Notes: generated from the letters alone by a model not told the origin. A stretch of 36,910 nucleotides of DNA from Alphaproteobacteria bacterium UBA2784 (GCA_002352285.1 DEIC01000041.1:16708-53617); one strand, 5' to 3'; shown: positions 1 to 7,968, counted from the first letter of the stretch. A program made the numbers and translations.

Positions 1-39
1 CAAGCGCGATCCGACCTCCCCCGCGAAGGCGGAGGAGGT
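1..39 (-). repeat. Palindromic mosaic repeat, truncated inverted copy
   Basis: This is the inverted, window-truncated end of the element found complete at 14757-14883. It starts with the last base of a left arm, the loop AAGC (2-5) and the arm GCGATCC (6-12). A spacer G follows, then a hairpin with arms 14-24 and 29-39 around a GAAG loop, with one mismatch in 11 pairs. The order and the GCGATCC arm match the reverse complement of the first two modules of the other copy. The remainder lies outside the window. Bases 40-122 hold nothing recognisable except the upstream region of the next gene; no Ada box was found. Confidence 0.6.
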
Positions 40-122
40 GCAGGAGCGTTGTGCCCCCCGCCTCCCACTCTCATGTCCGAAAATGGCGAGCGTGGCCTGC
101 GGGCCTGCGCTAATGTCATCCC

Positions 123-1583
123 ATGACAACGGAATCGCCCCAACTGCTCGACCCCGCACGCTGCTATGACGCTTTGAAAGCGCGCGACCGGCGCTTTGAC
201 GGCGCATTCTTTGTTGGCGTGCGATCCACCGGCGTCTATTGCCGCCCGGTGTGCACAGCGCGCCTGCCGCGCCGCAAGGTCTGCACGTTTCACCCATCGG
301 CTGCGTCGGCAGAAGAGGCGGGCTTCCGCCCCTGTCTGCGCTGTCGGCCAGAGCGCGCGCCGGGCCACGCCGCTTGCGACCGGATGGATGTGCTGGCGCG
401 CCGGGCACTTCATCTGATCGAACGTGGTGAGGATGATGTTGAGGCGCTTGCCGCGCGGCTGGGCGTCACGGACCGGCATTTACGGCGCGTGACGCTTGCT
501 GCCTATGGCGCGTCGCCGGTTGAGATGATGCAGACACGGCGGCTTCTGGCTGCAAAGGAATTGCTGGCCGACACAAATCTTCCCGTGACCGAGATTGCCT
601 ATGCGGCGGGCTTTGCGAGCCTGCGCCGCTTCAACAGCCTGATCCGCACGCGCTATCGCATGGCGCCCACGCAATTGCGGCGGCAAGCGATCATGCGCGG
701 CGGCGAGGCGGCGGGTCTTTCCTTCACGATTGCGTTGCGGCCGCCTTACGATGCGTCGGCACTTTTCTCCTACCTTGCGGCGCGCGCGACGCCGCAGCTT
801 GAAGATGCAGGCCCGGCGCATTACCGCCGTGCGCTAAGTCTTGAAGGGGCGAAGGGCATTGTTGCCGTCACCCATGATGCCAGCGCGCGCGCATTGAAGG
901 TTTCACTCACGCCCGGACTTGCGCGCGCGGCCCCCAAAGTGCTGGCGCTGGTGCGACAGGTGTTTGACACGCGTGCAAATGGCGCTGCGATTGACGAAAG
1001 CCTTGCGGCACATCAATTACTTGCGCGCGATGTGATGCGGCGGCCCGGCATCCGCGTGGCGGGCGCGTTTGACGGGTTTGAGCTTGGCCTGAAAACCGTG
1101 CTCGGCCAGCAGGTGAGCATGAAGGCCGCGCGCACGCTGATGGCGCGGCTGTGTGAGCGGTTTGGCGCGCCGTTTGCCGACGGCCTGCATCTGACGCCGG
1201 AGCCTGCGCGGATTGCCGATGCGAGCCTGCGCGAGATCAGGGCCATCGGGCTGACCGCCTCTCGCGCGCAAACCATTCATGCGCTGGCCAACGCTGTGGC
1301 ATCAGGCGCGCTCGACATTTCACCGGGCGCTGATCCCGTGGCGACGCGGGCGGCATTGCTGGCGCTGCCCGGCATCGGCGCGTGGACGGCGGATTACATT
1401 TTGATGCGCGGGTTGTCGTGGCCCGATGCATGCCCTGCCTCTGACCTTTGGCTTAAGCGCGCGTTCAACACCACCAGCCATGCGCGCGCGGAAGAGGCGG
1501 CGCAAATGTTCAGCCCGTGGCGCGCCTATGCTGCGATCCGCCTTTGGACGATGGCGCCGGAATATTCAGGAGAAAAGAAATGA
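123..1583 (+). CDS. alkA: Ada-AlkA fusion: methyl-phosphotriester sensor/activator and 3-methyladenine DNA glycosylase
   Basis: This protein of 486 residues joins three modules. Residues 1-80 are an Ada-type zinc domain with Cys40, Cys44, Cys71 and Cys74; by homology with AdaA the first cysteine accepts methyl groups from DNA phosphotriesters. Residues 85-190 form an AraC-type pair of helix-turn-helix motifs. Residues 195-486 are an AlkA-like glycosylase with the helix-hairpin-helix LPGIGAWTADYI and the catalytic aspartate at about residue 441 (SDLWLKRAF). It should excise alkylated purines and probably also sense damage and activate transcription. It overlaps ogt by four bases (ATGA), so the two repair routes are co-expressed. 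Ada-AlkA fusions are known in other bacteria. The domain reading is seen in the sequence; the regulatory role is inferred. Confidence 0.93.
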   Translation: MTTESPQLLDPARCYDALKARDRRFDGAFFVGVRSTGVYCRPVCTARLPRRKVCTFHPSAASAEEAGFRPCLRCRPERAPGHAACDRMDVLARRALHLIERGEDDVEALAARLGVTDRHLRRVTLAAYGASPVEMMQTRRLLAAKELLADTNLPVTEIAYAAGFASLRRFNSLIRTRYRMAPTQLRRQAIMRGGEAAGLSFTIALRPPYDASALFSYLAARATPQLEDAGPAHYRRALSLEGAKGIVAVTHDASARALKVSLTPGLARAAPKVLALVRQVFDTRANGAAIDESLAAHQLLARDVMRRPGIRVAGAFDGFELGLKTVLGQQVSMKAARTLMARLCERFGAPFADGLHLTPEPARIADASLREIRAIGLTASRAQTIHALANAVASGALDISPGADPVATRAALLALPGIGAWTADYILMRGLSWPDACPASDLWLKRAFNTTSHARAEEAAQMFSPWRAYAAIRLWTMAPEYSGEKK

Positions 1584-2089
1584 CAACGCATCATCATTGC
1601 GAGATCAGCTCGCCGATTGGCACCTTACGTCTTGTGGCGACAGACGATGCGCTGACCGGCCTTTATATGGAGCGCCACAACGGCAAGGATGGCTATCCGG
1701 CGTTGGCCGAAGGATCAAAGCGCGATCCCGATTGGCCGGTTCTGAAAAAGGCTGCTGATGAGTTGACGCGTTATTTTACGGGCGAGCTGATGCGCTTTAC
1801 CGTGAAGCATGCGGGACAAGGCACGGCGTTTGAGCAAACCGTGTGGCGGGCGCTGTGTGACATCAAACTGGGCAAGACCGAATCCTATGGCGGTCTTGCC
1901 AAGCGTATCGGCAAGCCGGGGGCGGCGCGCGCGGTCGGCCTTGCCAATGGGCGCAATCCCATTTCCATTATTGTCCCGTGCCATCGGGTGATTGGCGCTG
2001 ACGGCAGCCTGACCGGCTATGGCGGCGGGATCCCTCGCAAAACCTGGCTTTTGACCCATGAAGCGAAGATGGCGGCAAAGGCAGGGTAA
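1580..2089 (+). CDS. ogt: Methylated-DNA--[protein]-cysteine S-methyltransferase
   Basis: This suicide enzyme moves the alkyl group from O6-alkylguanine to its own cysteine. The 169-residue protein has the active-site motif PCHRV with Cys134. Arg117 (AARAVG) sits where the human MGMT arginine finger (Arg128) is, 17 residues before the cysteine, and Tyr103 matches MGMT Tyr114. The chosen ATG overlaps the stop of the preceding gene (ATGA, 1580-1583) and has CAGGAGA a few bases upstream. A longer reading frame from 1517 would run into the glycosylase gene and is not favoured. The zinc/AraC part of a classical Ada is instead fused to AlkA in the neighbouring gene, so the two genes together rebuild the Ada functions. 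Confidence 0.95.
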   Translation: MTTHHHCEISSPIGTLRLVATDDALTGLYMERHNGKDGYPALAEGSKRDPDWPVLKKAADELTRYFTGELMRFTVKHAGQGTAFEQTVWRALCDIKLGKTESYGGLAKRIGKPGAARAVGLANGRNPISIIVPCHRVIGADGSLTGYGGGIPRKTWLLTHEAKMAAKAG

Positions 2090-2192
2090 CGCCTGCAATC
2101 TTCCGTTCATGTGCGATACAGGTGCCGGGCGCTAATTCTCATCCGAAACGGGCTTTTCAGGCCCGGCATTTTCGCGCGTGAGGAACATGAAC

Positions 2193-3947
2193 ATGCAGCG
2201 CAGCTTTCTTCGCCGTCTTGGCGTTGCCGCCGCAACGCTGGTGGGTTTCGGCTTTCTGATGGGCGCGGTGCCTGTGCCGCGCGACAGCGTAGTCGGCTCG
2301 CTCAATCTCGTGGGCGAGGCGCAAGCGCGCCATTGGGACAATTACGACTATGATCGTCTCTTCCGGCGCTATTACCGCGAGCTGTCGCATTACGGCCATT
2401 GGGTCGAGACCCGCAAATACGGCCTTGTGTGGGTGCCGCAGGTGCGGCGTCACTGGCGGCCTTATTCGGTGGGCCGCTGGGTCTATACGTATGACTATGG
2501 CTGGCTGTGGCGCTCGCGCGAGCCGTGGGGCGGCATCACCTATCATTATGGCTGGTGGGAATGGAACCGCAGGCTCGGCTGGTTCTGGGTGCCGGGCTAT
2601 GTGTGGGCGCCCGCCTGGGTCAGTTTCTATTATGACGGCGATACGATCGGCTGGTCGCCCATTCCGGCATGGGCCGTGTGGGGCGACCGCTTTGACGACT
2701 ATTTCTTTTATGACCGCGATCCGTGGTGGTACTCCGACCGCCGCTATCGCGACTATTGGCGCGACGACGATGTGTGGTGCTTTGTTTCGGCGCGCGACTT
2801 TGGCCGCCGCGACGTTGACCGCGTGATCGTGCCGGTCACGCAGAACAACATCTATATCGACAATTCGACGACCATCGTGAACATCACCAATGTCACGATC
2901 ATCAATCAGACGATCGTGAACAATGCGCTGCCGCTGGAAACGGTGTCGGCCGTAGCCGATGGTCCGGTGCAGATCGCCGATGTCGAAACCACGTCGTCGC
3001 TGGATGATGTGGTAGGTGAGCGGCGCGGCCGCCGCGACCGCGATGACCGCGTGGAAATTTTCCGGCCGGAGGAACTGAACCTGCCGGAGGTTGACGACGC
3101 TGGACCCGGTGGTGGACGTGATGGCGAGGGCCGCCGCGAACGCATGCGCGACGTGCTGGCCGAGATCGGCAACCGGAACAGTGTCATTGCATCCGATGTG
3201 CTGCCGCCGGAAGACGCGCCGCGCCCGGAGGTTGTGACCGATACGCTGGATACGCCCGATGCCGCGCCCGATGTGCCGGATCGCGGCCGTGCGCCCGAAC
3301 TGCCGCCTGCGCTGGAAGAGCGTCTGCCGGATGTGCCGCCGGAACTCGCGCCCGAGTTTGAGCCGGAACCGCGTGATCGCGGCCGCGATGGAGGCGGTGG
3401 CGGGCGCGGCGGCCGCTTGCCCGAGGATGCGCTGCCGGACCCGACGCTTGATCCTGCACCGCAGCCCGATCCGGAGCCGCGCTTTGATCCGCCGCCTCCG
3501 GTGGAGGAAGAACCGCGCGGGCGTGACCGGGGCCGGGATCGTGATCGTACGCCGGAACCGCGCTTTGATCCGCCCGCGCCGGAGCCGGAAGTGGTGCCCG
3601 AAGTGATGCCCGAAGCGATGCCTGAACCGGGGCCGCGCTTTGATCCGCCGCCGCCCGTGGAGGAAGAGCCGCGCGGGCGTGACCGTGGCCGGGATCGGGG
3701 CCGTGATCGCGCGCCGGAGCCGGATTATGCGCCGCCGCCCCAGCCCGAACCTGAACCTGCGCCCGAACCGGCGCCCGAACCGGTACCGCGCTTTGATCCG
3801 CCACCGCGCGCTGAGGAGCCTGTGTTCGAGCCGCCCGCAGAGCGCGCGCCGCGTGAGCGGGACGGCGGGGGCGAGGGCCGCCGCCGCCGTGACCGCGATG
3901 GTGGCGGTGACGAAAGCGTTGAGCCGCCGCCCGAGGGCGACGAGTAA
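2193..3947 (+). CDS. Secreted DUF6600-type protein with Tyr/Trp-rich repeats and a disordered Pro/Glu/Arg tail
   Basis: The protein has 584 residues from this start. The ATG at 2193 is 8 bases from an AGGA; GTG 2178 and ATG 2187 are in-frame alternatives. An N-terminal stretch with basic residues (RRLG) and a hydrophobic core looks like a signal peptide or anchor. Residues 50-210 are rich in Tyr, Trp and Gly with recurring units such as YGHWVETRKYGLVWVP, typical of the DUF6600 family (YG.W repeats ending in WAPAWVSF). A short Asn/Ile-rich stretch (about 225-245) follows. The rest, from about 270 on, is low-complexity Pro/Glu/Arg/Asp with two near-identical 21-residue units. It probably acts in the periplasm or envelope. 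Function is unknown. A strong terminator follows, and no partner gene is co-directional within 100 bases upstream. Confidence 0.8.
   Translation: MQRSFLRRLGVAAATLVGFGFLMGAVPVPRDSVVGSLNLVGEAQARHWDNYDYDRLFRRYYRELSHYGHWVETRKYGLVWVPQVRRHWRPYSVGRWVYTYDYGWLWRSREPWGGITYHYGWWEWNRRLGWFWVPGYVWAPAWVSFYYDGDTIGWSPIPAWAVWGDRFDDYFFYDRDPWWYSDRRYRDYWRDDDVWCFVSARDFGRRDVDRVIVPVTQNNIYIDNSTTIVNITNVTIINQTIVNNALPLETVSAVADGPVQIADVETTSSLDDVVGERRGRRDRDDRVEIFRPEELNLPEVDDAGPGGGRDGEGRRERMRDVLAEIGNRNSVIASDVLPPEDAPRPEVVTDTLDTPDAAPDVPDRGRAPELPPALEERLPDVPPELAPEFEPEPRDRGRDGGGGGRGGRLPEDALPDPTLDPAPQPDPEPRFDPPPPVEEEPRGRDRGRDRDRTPEPRFDPPAPEPEVVPEVMPEAMPEPGPRFDPPPPVEEEPRGRDRGRDRGRDRAPEPDYAPPPQPEPEPAPEPAPEPVPRFDPPPRAEEPVFEPPAERAPRERDGGGEGRRRRDRDGGGDESVEPPPEGDE
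3480..3698 (+). repeat. Intragenic direct repeat encoding a 21-residue unit
   Basis: Two copies of a 63-base unit (3480-3542 and 3636-3698) encode RFDPPPPVEEEPRGRDRGRD plus one Arg. They differ mostly at silent third positions and by a few bases. A partial third unit (RFDPP) lies near 3786. Such in-frame tandem-like units in a disordered tail can expand or contract by recombination without shifting the frame. Confidence 0.8.
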
Positions 3948-3971
3948 CGGAGCGATACGGGGTGCTCCGGG

Positions 3972-4012
3972 AAGGGCCGCATGGTGAACGCCATGTGGCC
4001 CTTTCGCTTTTT
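3972..4012 (+). terminator. Rho-independent terminator after the DUF6600 gene
   Basis: A 13-bp stem (AAGGGCCGCATGG paired with CCATGTGGCCCTT, one G-U pair) with loop TGAACG at 3985-3990 is followed by a run of five T at 4008-4012. It lies 24 bases after the stop codon and separates this gene from the four-gene cluster beginning at 4114. Confidence 0.85.
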
Positions 4013-4113
4013 GGCGTGCACTTCGCACTCGCCAGCGGTGCGCCAGCCCCTCCATAATGGCGTTTGAGGCTGCGCTGATTTCATGCGCGGGCAATTCCCC
4101 CAAGAGGCGTTGG

Positions 4114-4668
4114 ATGGAAAATCACCTGAAAGACCTTGCGCGCAAGGTCATGAAGAAAAGTGCCGAGACGCTGACCGACAGCGAGAAGATTACGCTCAAC
4201 CGCTGGCACAAGCGCGAGCAGGTTTCAAAGGACGTTCACGCCGAGCTTGAGGCGAAAGACAGTTTTGGCGACCGGCTTTCCGACGCGATGGCGCGCATCG
4301 GTGGTTCGTGGGGCTTCATCATCGGGTTTGTCTGCTTTCTCATCATCTGGGCGGTCATCAACACGATTGTGCTTCTGACGAACGCGTTTGACCCTTACCC
4401 GTTCATTTTCCTCAATCTGGTGCTTTCCATGCTGGCGGCAGCGCAGGCGCCCATCATCATGATGGCGCAGAACCGTCAGGCCGAAAAAGACCGCGCGATG
4501 GCCGAGCACGATTATCAGGTGAACCTGAAGGCAGAGCTTGAGATCATGTCGCTGCACGAGAAGTTCGATCAGATGCGCGCCGATCAGCTGGCGGCCATGA
4601 TTGCCGCCCAGCAGGAGCAGATACGGCTTCTGACGCAGCTGGTGCAGGAAAAGGGCGCACGCACATGA
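4114..4668 (+). CDS. DUF1003 family membrane protein
   Basis: The protein has 184 residues. After a charged cytoplasmic N-terminus come two transmembrane helices (about 65-90 and 98-120) separated by a short NAFDPYPF loop. The conserved DUF1003 block FLNLVLSMLAAAQAPIIMMAQNRQ follows in part, then a charged, probably coiled C-terminus (EHDYQVNLKAELEIM). The start at 4114 is preceded by AAGAGG six bases upstream; an upstream ATG at 4057 has no ribosome-binding site. The gene overlaps the following cyclophilin gene by four bases (ATGA), so the two are translationally coupled. The biochemical role of DUF1003 proteins is not established. Confidence 0.88.
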   Translation: MENHLKDLARKVMKKSAETLTDSEKITLNRWHKREQVSKDVHAELEAKDSFGDRLSDAMARIGGSWGFIIGFVCFLIIWAVINTIVLLTNAFDPYPFIFLNLVLSMLAAAQAPIIMMAQNRQAEKDRAMAEHDYQVNLKAELEIMSLHEKFDQMRADQLAAMIAAQQEQIRLLTQLVQEKGART

Positions 4669-5582
4669 AACGCACACTGGCCATTCTTGTTGCGGCGCTG
4701 GCTTGTCTTCCGGCAATGGCCGAAGAGGCTAAGCCGCCGCGCAACACCGCGGAGCTTCTGGAACTGACCACGCCGGAAGACTGGCGCACGCCAGACCCTG
4801 CAAATCTCCTCTATCTCGAATTGCCCAAGGGCCGCGTCATCATCGAGCTGGCGCCGGAATTTGCGCCGCTGCACGCCGCAAATATCCGCAAGCTGGTGGA
4901 TGGCCGTTTCTTTGACGGGCTGGCCGTGGTGCGCGTGCAGGATAATTTCGTGGCGCAATGGGGCGACCCGCAGGCGGGCGAAGACAATGCGCGTTCCTAT
5001 GGTGATGCTGCCACCAGTCTTCCGCCAGAATATTTTCGCGCGATGATCGCGGGCGAACCATTCACGCCGATGCCCGGCCCCGATGGCTGGGCGCCCGAGG
5101 GCGGCTTTGTGCAGGGTTTTCATGCGGCGCGGGATCCGGCCACCGGCCAGATCTGGCTGCCGCATTGCTATGGCGCTGTTGGCGTGGGCCGCGACCTTGC
5201 CGATGACAGCGGCAGTGGCGGCGAGCTTTACGCCATTATCGGCCATGCGCCGCGCACGCTTGACCGCAACATCACGGTGGTGGGCCGCATCCTCGATGGC
5301 ATCGAGCATCTGTCCGCCCTGCCGCGCGGCACGGGGCCGTTGGGTTTCTATGAGACGCCGGAGGAGCGCACGCTCATTTCGTCCGTGCGGTTTGCCGCTG
5401 ACCTTCCCGAAGACGAGCGCACCAACATCGAAGTGTTGCGCACCGACAGCGACCGCTTCCGCCAGCTGATCGACATCCGCCGTAACCGGCAGGATGATTT
5501 CTATCATACGCCCGCAGGCTATCTTGACCTTTGCGCCATGAACATTCCGGTGCGCAAGCCGGATGAGGAGAAGGCGCCATGA
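4665..5582 (+). CDS. Periplasmic cyclophilin-type peptidyl-prolyl cis-trans isomerase
   Basis: This 305-residue protein starts with a signal peptide (MKRTLAILVAALACLPAMA). It then has a cyclophilin domain beginning LELPKGRVIIELAPEFAPLH. The block VVRVQDNFVAQWGDP aligns with the catalytic strand FHRVIPNFMIQGGDP of cyclophilins, keeping the catalytic arginine (Arg90) and glutamine (Gln98). It differs at the neighbouring Phe and His, which are Val here, and carries an insertion around 105-150. It should catalyse proline isomerisation during folding of envelope proteins. It is embedded by 4-base overlaps between the DUF1003 gene and an SDR gene. Its length is nearly double a minimal cyclophilin because of the insertion and a C-terminal extension that begins at about residue 230. 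Confidence 0.88.
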   Translation: MKRTLAILVAALACLPAMAEEAKPPRNTAELLELTTPEDWRTPDPANLLYLELPKGRVIIELAPEFAPLHAANIRKLVDGRFFDGLAVVRVQDNFVAQWGDPQAGEDNARSYGDAATSLPPEYFRAMIAGEPFTPMPGPDGWAPEGGFVQGFHAARDPATGQIWLPHCYGAVGVGRDLADDSGSGGELYAIIGHAPRTLDRNITVVGRILDGIEHLSALPRGTGPLGFYETPEERTLISSVRFAADLPEDERTNIEVLRTDSDRFRQLIDIRRNRQDDFYHTPAGYLDLCAMNIPVRKPDEEKAP

Positions 5583-6325
5583 GCGCGCCGCGCAACGCTT
5601 CCGTTGCCGTGATTGGCGCAGGCGACTTCATCGGCGCTGCCATTGCCAAGCGCTTTGCGGCCGAGGGCTATCGCGTGTTCGCAGGCCGCCGCAATGGCGA
5701 GAAGCTTGCGCCACTGGCCGATGAGATCGCCAAGGCTGGCGGGCGTTGCGAGGCGCGCACGCTGGATGCGCGCGTGGAGTCAGAAGTTGCCGCGTTTATC
5801 GACGAGGCGAACCGCGATCAGCCGTTGGAAGTCTGCATCTATAATGTTGGCGGCAATGTGCGCTTCCCCCTGCTGGAAACTACCGAGCGCGTGTTCCGCA
5901 AGGTGTGGGAGATGTGCACCTATGGCGCGTTTCTGGCGGGACGTGAGGCGGCGCGCGTGATGCTGGCGCGGGGCCAGGGCTCCATCTTTTTCACCGGCGC
6001 CACCGCATCCCTGCGCGGCGGGGCGGGCTATGCCGCCTTTGCCTCGGCCAAAGCGGGCATGCGCAATCTGGCGCAATCCATGGCGCGCGAACTTGGCCCC
6101 AAGAACATTCATGTCGCGCATCTGGTGATTGATGCGGGCGTTGACACCGCCTTCGTGCGCGAGCGCATCAAGGCGGCGGCGGGCGAGGCGGCGCTGCAAT
6201 CGCTCAAGCCGGATCAGCTGATGAACCCGCAATCGGTGGCGAACGCCTATTGGGCGCTGCACACGCAATCGCGCGATGCGTGGACCTTTGAACTCGACAT
6301 TCGCCCTTACATGGAGAATTGGTGA
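5579..6325 (+). CDS. SDR-fold protein with a non-canonical active site
   Basis: This 248-residue protein has the Rossmann-type dinucleotide motif (VIGAGDFIGAAIA) and the usual SDR topology. The classical catalytic pieces are altered: the NNAG motif reads YNVGG (88-92), the YxxxK motif reads FASAK with Phe154 for the tyrosine and Lys158 kept, and the upstream serine region reads TGATAS. A tyrosine at 151 is three residues early. I recall a subfamily of SDRs with FAxAK followed by a LAQSMARELGP motif, and this protein fits it. Activity as a dehydrogenase is therefore uncertain; it may bind NAD(P) for another purpose. It overlaps the genes on both sides (ATGA and TGATG), which suggests a role linked to the DsbA-like protein that follows. 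Confidence 0.85.
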   Translation: MSAPRNASVAVIGAGDFIGAAIAKRFAAEGYRVFAGRRNGEKLAPLADEIAKAGGRCEARTLDARVESEVAAFIDEANRDQPLEVCIYNVGGNVRFPLLETTERVFRKVWEMCTYGAFLAGREAARVMLARGQGSIFFTGATASLRGGAGYAAFASAKAGMRNLAQSMARELGPKNIHVAHLVIDAGVDTAFVRERIKAAAGEAALQSLKPDQLMNPQSVANAYWALHTQSRDAWTFELDIRPYMENW

Positions 6326-6939
6326 TGACAGACGTGAAGGCCGAATTCCTGTTCGATTTTGCAAGCCCGAACGCCTATTTCGCGCATTGCGTGGTGCCCG
6401 GCATTGCGGCGCGCACCGGCGTTGCCATTGATTATGTGCCGGTGCTGCTGGGCGGCATTTTCAAGGCGACCAACAACCAGGCGCCGATGGTTGCCTTTGC
6501 CAATGTGAAGGGAAAGCTTGATTACCAGATGCTGGAAATCACGCGCTTTCAAAAGCGTCATGCGATCACGAAGTTCCGCTTCAATCCGCATTTTCCCGTA
6601 AACTCGCTGGCCATGATGCGCGGCGCGGTGGCGGCCAGGGCTTCGGGCGTGTTGGCCCCCTATGTGGACGCGATGATGCGCGCGATGTGGGAAGACGGCA
6701 AAAAGATGGATGATCCGGCCTTGATCCGCGAGGTGCTGGCGGGCGCCGGCCTTGACGCCGATGCGCTGATGCAGGCGGCGCAATCGCCTGAAATCAAAAA
6801 GGCGCTGGCCGACAATACGGATGCCGCCGTTGCGCGCGGCGTGTTCGGCATTCCCACCTTTTTCGTCAATAACGAGATGTGGTTCGGCAAAGACACGCTG
6901 CGCGATGTTGAGGAAGCGATCGTGGCGGCGAAGGGCTAG
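6325..6939 (+). CDS. Kappa-class GST / 2-hydroxychromene-2-carboxylate isomerase family protein (DsbA-like fold)
   Basis: The 204-residue protein begins FLFDFASPNAYFA, the signature of the HCCA isomerase/kappa-GST branch of the thioredoxin fold, where the serine (Ser14) replaces the CxxC cysteine and contacts glutathione. The cis-proline loop reads GVFGIPTFFVNNEMWFG near the C-terminus. In pathways it isomerises ring-cleavage products with glutathione, but no aromatic-degradation genes are nearby, so the substrate is unknown. The start was chosen at ATG 6325, which shares one base with the SDR stop and has GGAGA seven bases upstream; earlier TTG and GTG codons are in frame. Its stop shares the CTAG tetranucleotide with the convergent oxyR stop. 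Confidence 0.9.
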   Translation: MTDVKAEFLFDFASPNAYFAHCVVPGIAARTGVAIDYVPVLLGGIFKATNNQAPMVAFANVKGKLDYQMLEITRFQKRHAITKFRFNPHFPVNSLAMMRGAVAARASGVLAPYVDAMMRAMWEDGKKMDDPALIREVLAGAGLDADALMQAAQSPEIKKALADNTDAAVARGVFGIPTFFVNNEMWFGKDTLRDVEEAIVAAKG

Positions 6940-7856
6940 CGCCGCGCCGCCAAGGCCGCTGCAAGCAATCTGAATTCGCCGCTGCGCGGGTTGCCCTTGC
7001 GCCAGACGAGCACGATCTGCCGCGTGGCGGTGCCGCGCGAAAAGGGCACGGCGGCAAGTTTGGTGCCGCGCAACAGGCCTGCATCCACCGCCATGCGCGG
7101 GGCAAGGGTGATGCCCAGCCCTGCCTCCACCATCGGCAAAATCGCGCTGAGCGATGAGGCTTCAAACGGGTGGGCGAGCTCGCCCGTGCGTGAAGGTGAA
7201 AGGGCGCAGGCGCTCAAGCCATGTTCGCGCAGGCAGTGGCCATCCTTCAGCAGCATCAGGCTGTGGGCGGCAATCTCTGGCGGGTGCAGATGGGCGGGCG
7301 CGATCTCGCCGCGTTTGGCGAGTTTGTGGCTGCGCGGCACGATCAGCATCATCGCATCATCAAAAAGCGGCGCATGCGCCATGCCCTTGATCGCGTGCGG
7401 CAGGGCAATGATCGCTGCATCCAGCGCCCCTGCGGCCAGTTGCGCCAGCAGCTCGCCAGTCAGGCCCTCAACCAGTTTCAATTCCAGTTGCGGATAGGCG
7501 CGCGAAAGTGCGGGCAGCAGGCCGGGCAACAGCCACGGGCCGATTGTGGGGATGGCGCCCAGCGCCAGCGGGCCCGCCAGCGGCGCACCGGAGGCGCGAG
7601 CGAGCGCCACCAGATTTTCCGCCTCTGACAGCATGGCGCCGCCGCGCCGCGCCACTTCGCGCCCCAGGGGCGTCAGCTCCACTTGGCGGCGTGTGCGGTT
7701 GGCGATTCTGGCGCCCAAAATCTTTTCCAGTTCGGCGATGGAGGCCGAAAGGCTTGATTGTGTGACGTTTTCAGCCGCCGCCGCCTTGCCAAAGTGCAGC
7801 GTGCGGGCAAGGGCTGAAAGATGCGCCAGCTGGCGCAAAGTGGGCAGGGCCTTCAT
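6936..7856 (-). CDS. oxyR: Peroxide-responsive LysR-type regulator OxyR
   Basis: This 306-residue LysR family regulator has an N-terminal winged helix-turn-helix (about 5-62) and a periplasmic-binding-like effector domain. Cys208 and Cys217 lie in DGHCLREHGLSAC, with the same nine-residue spacing as Cys199 and Cys208 of E. coli OxyR, which form a disulphide on peroxide oxidation. It is divergent from katG with 112 bases between, the usual arrangement for peroxide control of catalase. Its stop codon overlaps that of the convergent gene at 6936-6939. The identification rests on the cysteine pair and context, both visible. Confidence 0.95.
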   Translation of the reverse strand: MKALPTLRQLAHLSALARTLHFGKAAAAENVTQSSLSASIAELEKILGARIANRTRRQVELTPLGREVARRGGAMLSEAENLVALARASGAPLAGPLALGAIPTIGPWLLPGLLPALSRAYPQLELKLVEGLTGELLAQLAAGALDAAIIALPHAIKGMAHAPLFDDAMMLIVPRSHKLAKRGEIAPAHLHPPEIAAHSLMLLKDGHCLREHGLSACALSPSRTGELAHPFEASSLSAILPMVEAGLGITLAPRMAVDAGLLRGTKLAAVPFSRGTATRQIVLVWRKGNPRSGEFRLLAAALAARR

Positions 7857-7968
7857 CGATTTCTCCGATCATTTGGATAGATATTATTCGTTTTTGCAAT
7901 TTAAAGCGAGGGCGCATGATGGCGAAAGTCAAGGCGTATGGCCCCCCCCGTTCCCAAGGAGATTCACG
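7857..7968. promoter_or_regulatory. oxyR-katG divergent control region with a C8 tract
   Basis: This region is AT-rich between 7870 and 7906, against the high-GC background, and probably holds both promoters and the OxyR site. An ATAG half-site is at 7877-7880, but a full ATAG-N7-CTAT array cannot be recognised. The katG leader carries a run of eight C at 7942-7949, followed by a strong ribosome-binding site AAGGAGA (7956-7962) six bases before the start codon. Confidence 0.55.

Noticed and set aside
2157..4103. A 648-residue open frame antisense to the DUF6600 gene
   Set aside because: It is rich in Arg, His and Ala, as expected from the complement of a GC-rich Pro/Asp/Arg coding sequence; the plus-strand protein has clear family motifs and a terminator.
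7870..7906. A complete OxyR binding array between oxyR and katG
   Set aside because: Only one ATAG half-site and AT-rich sequence are visible; the four-part spacing is not met.
7546..7968. N-terminal extension of katG
   Set aside because: It runs antisense through oxyR and lacks KatG similarity; a strong ribosome-binding site precedes the start at 7969.
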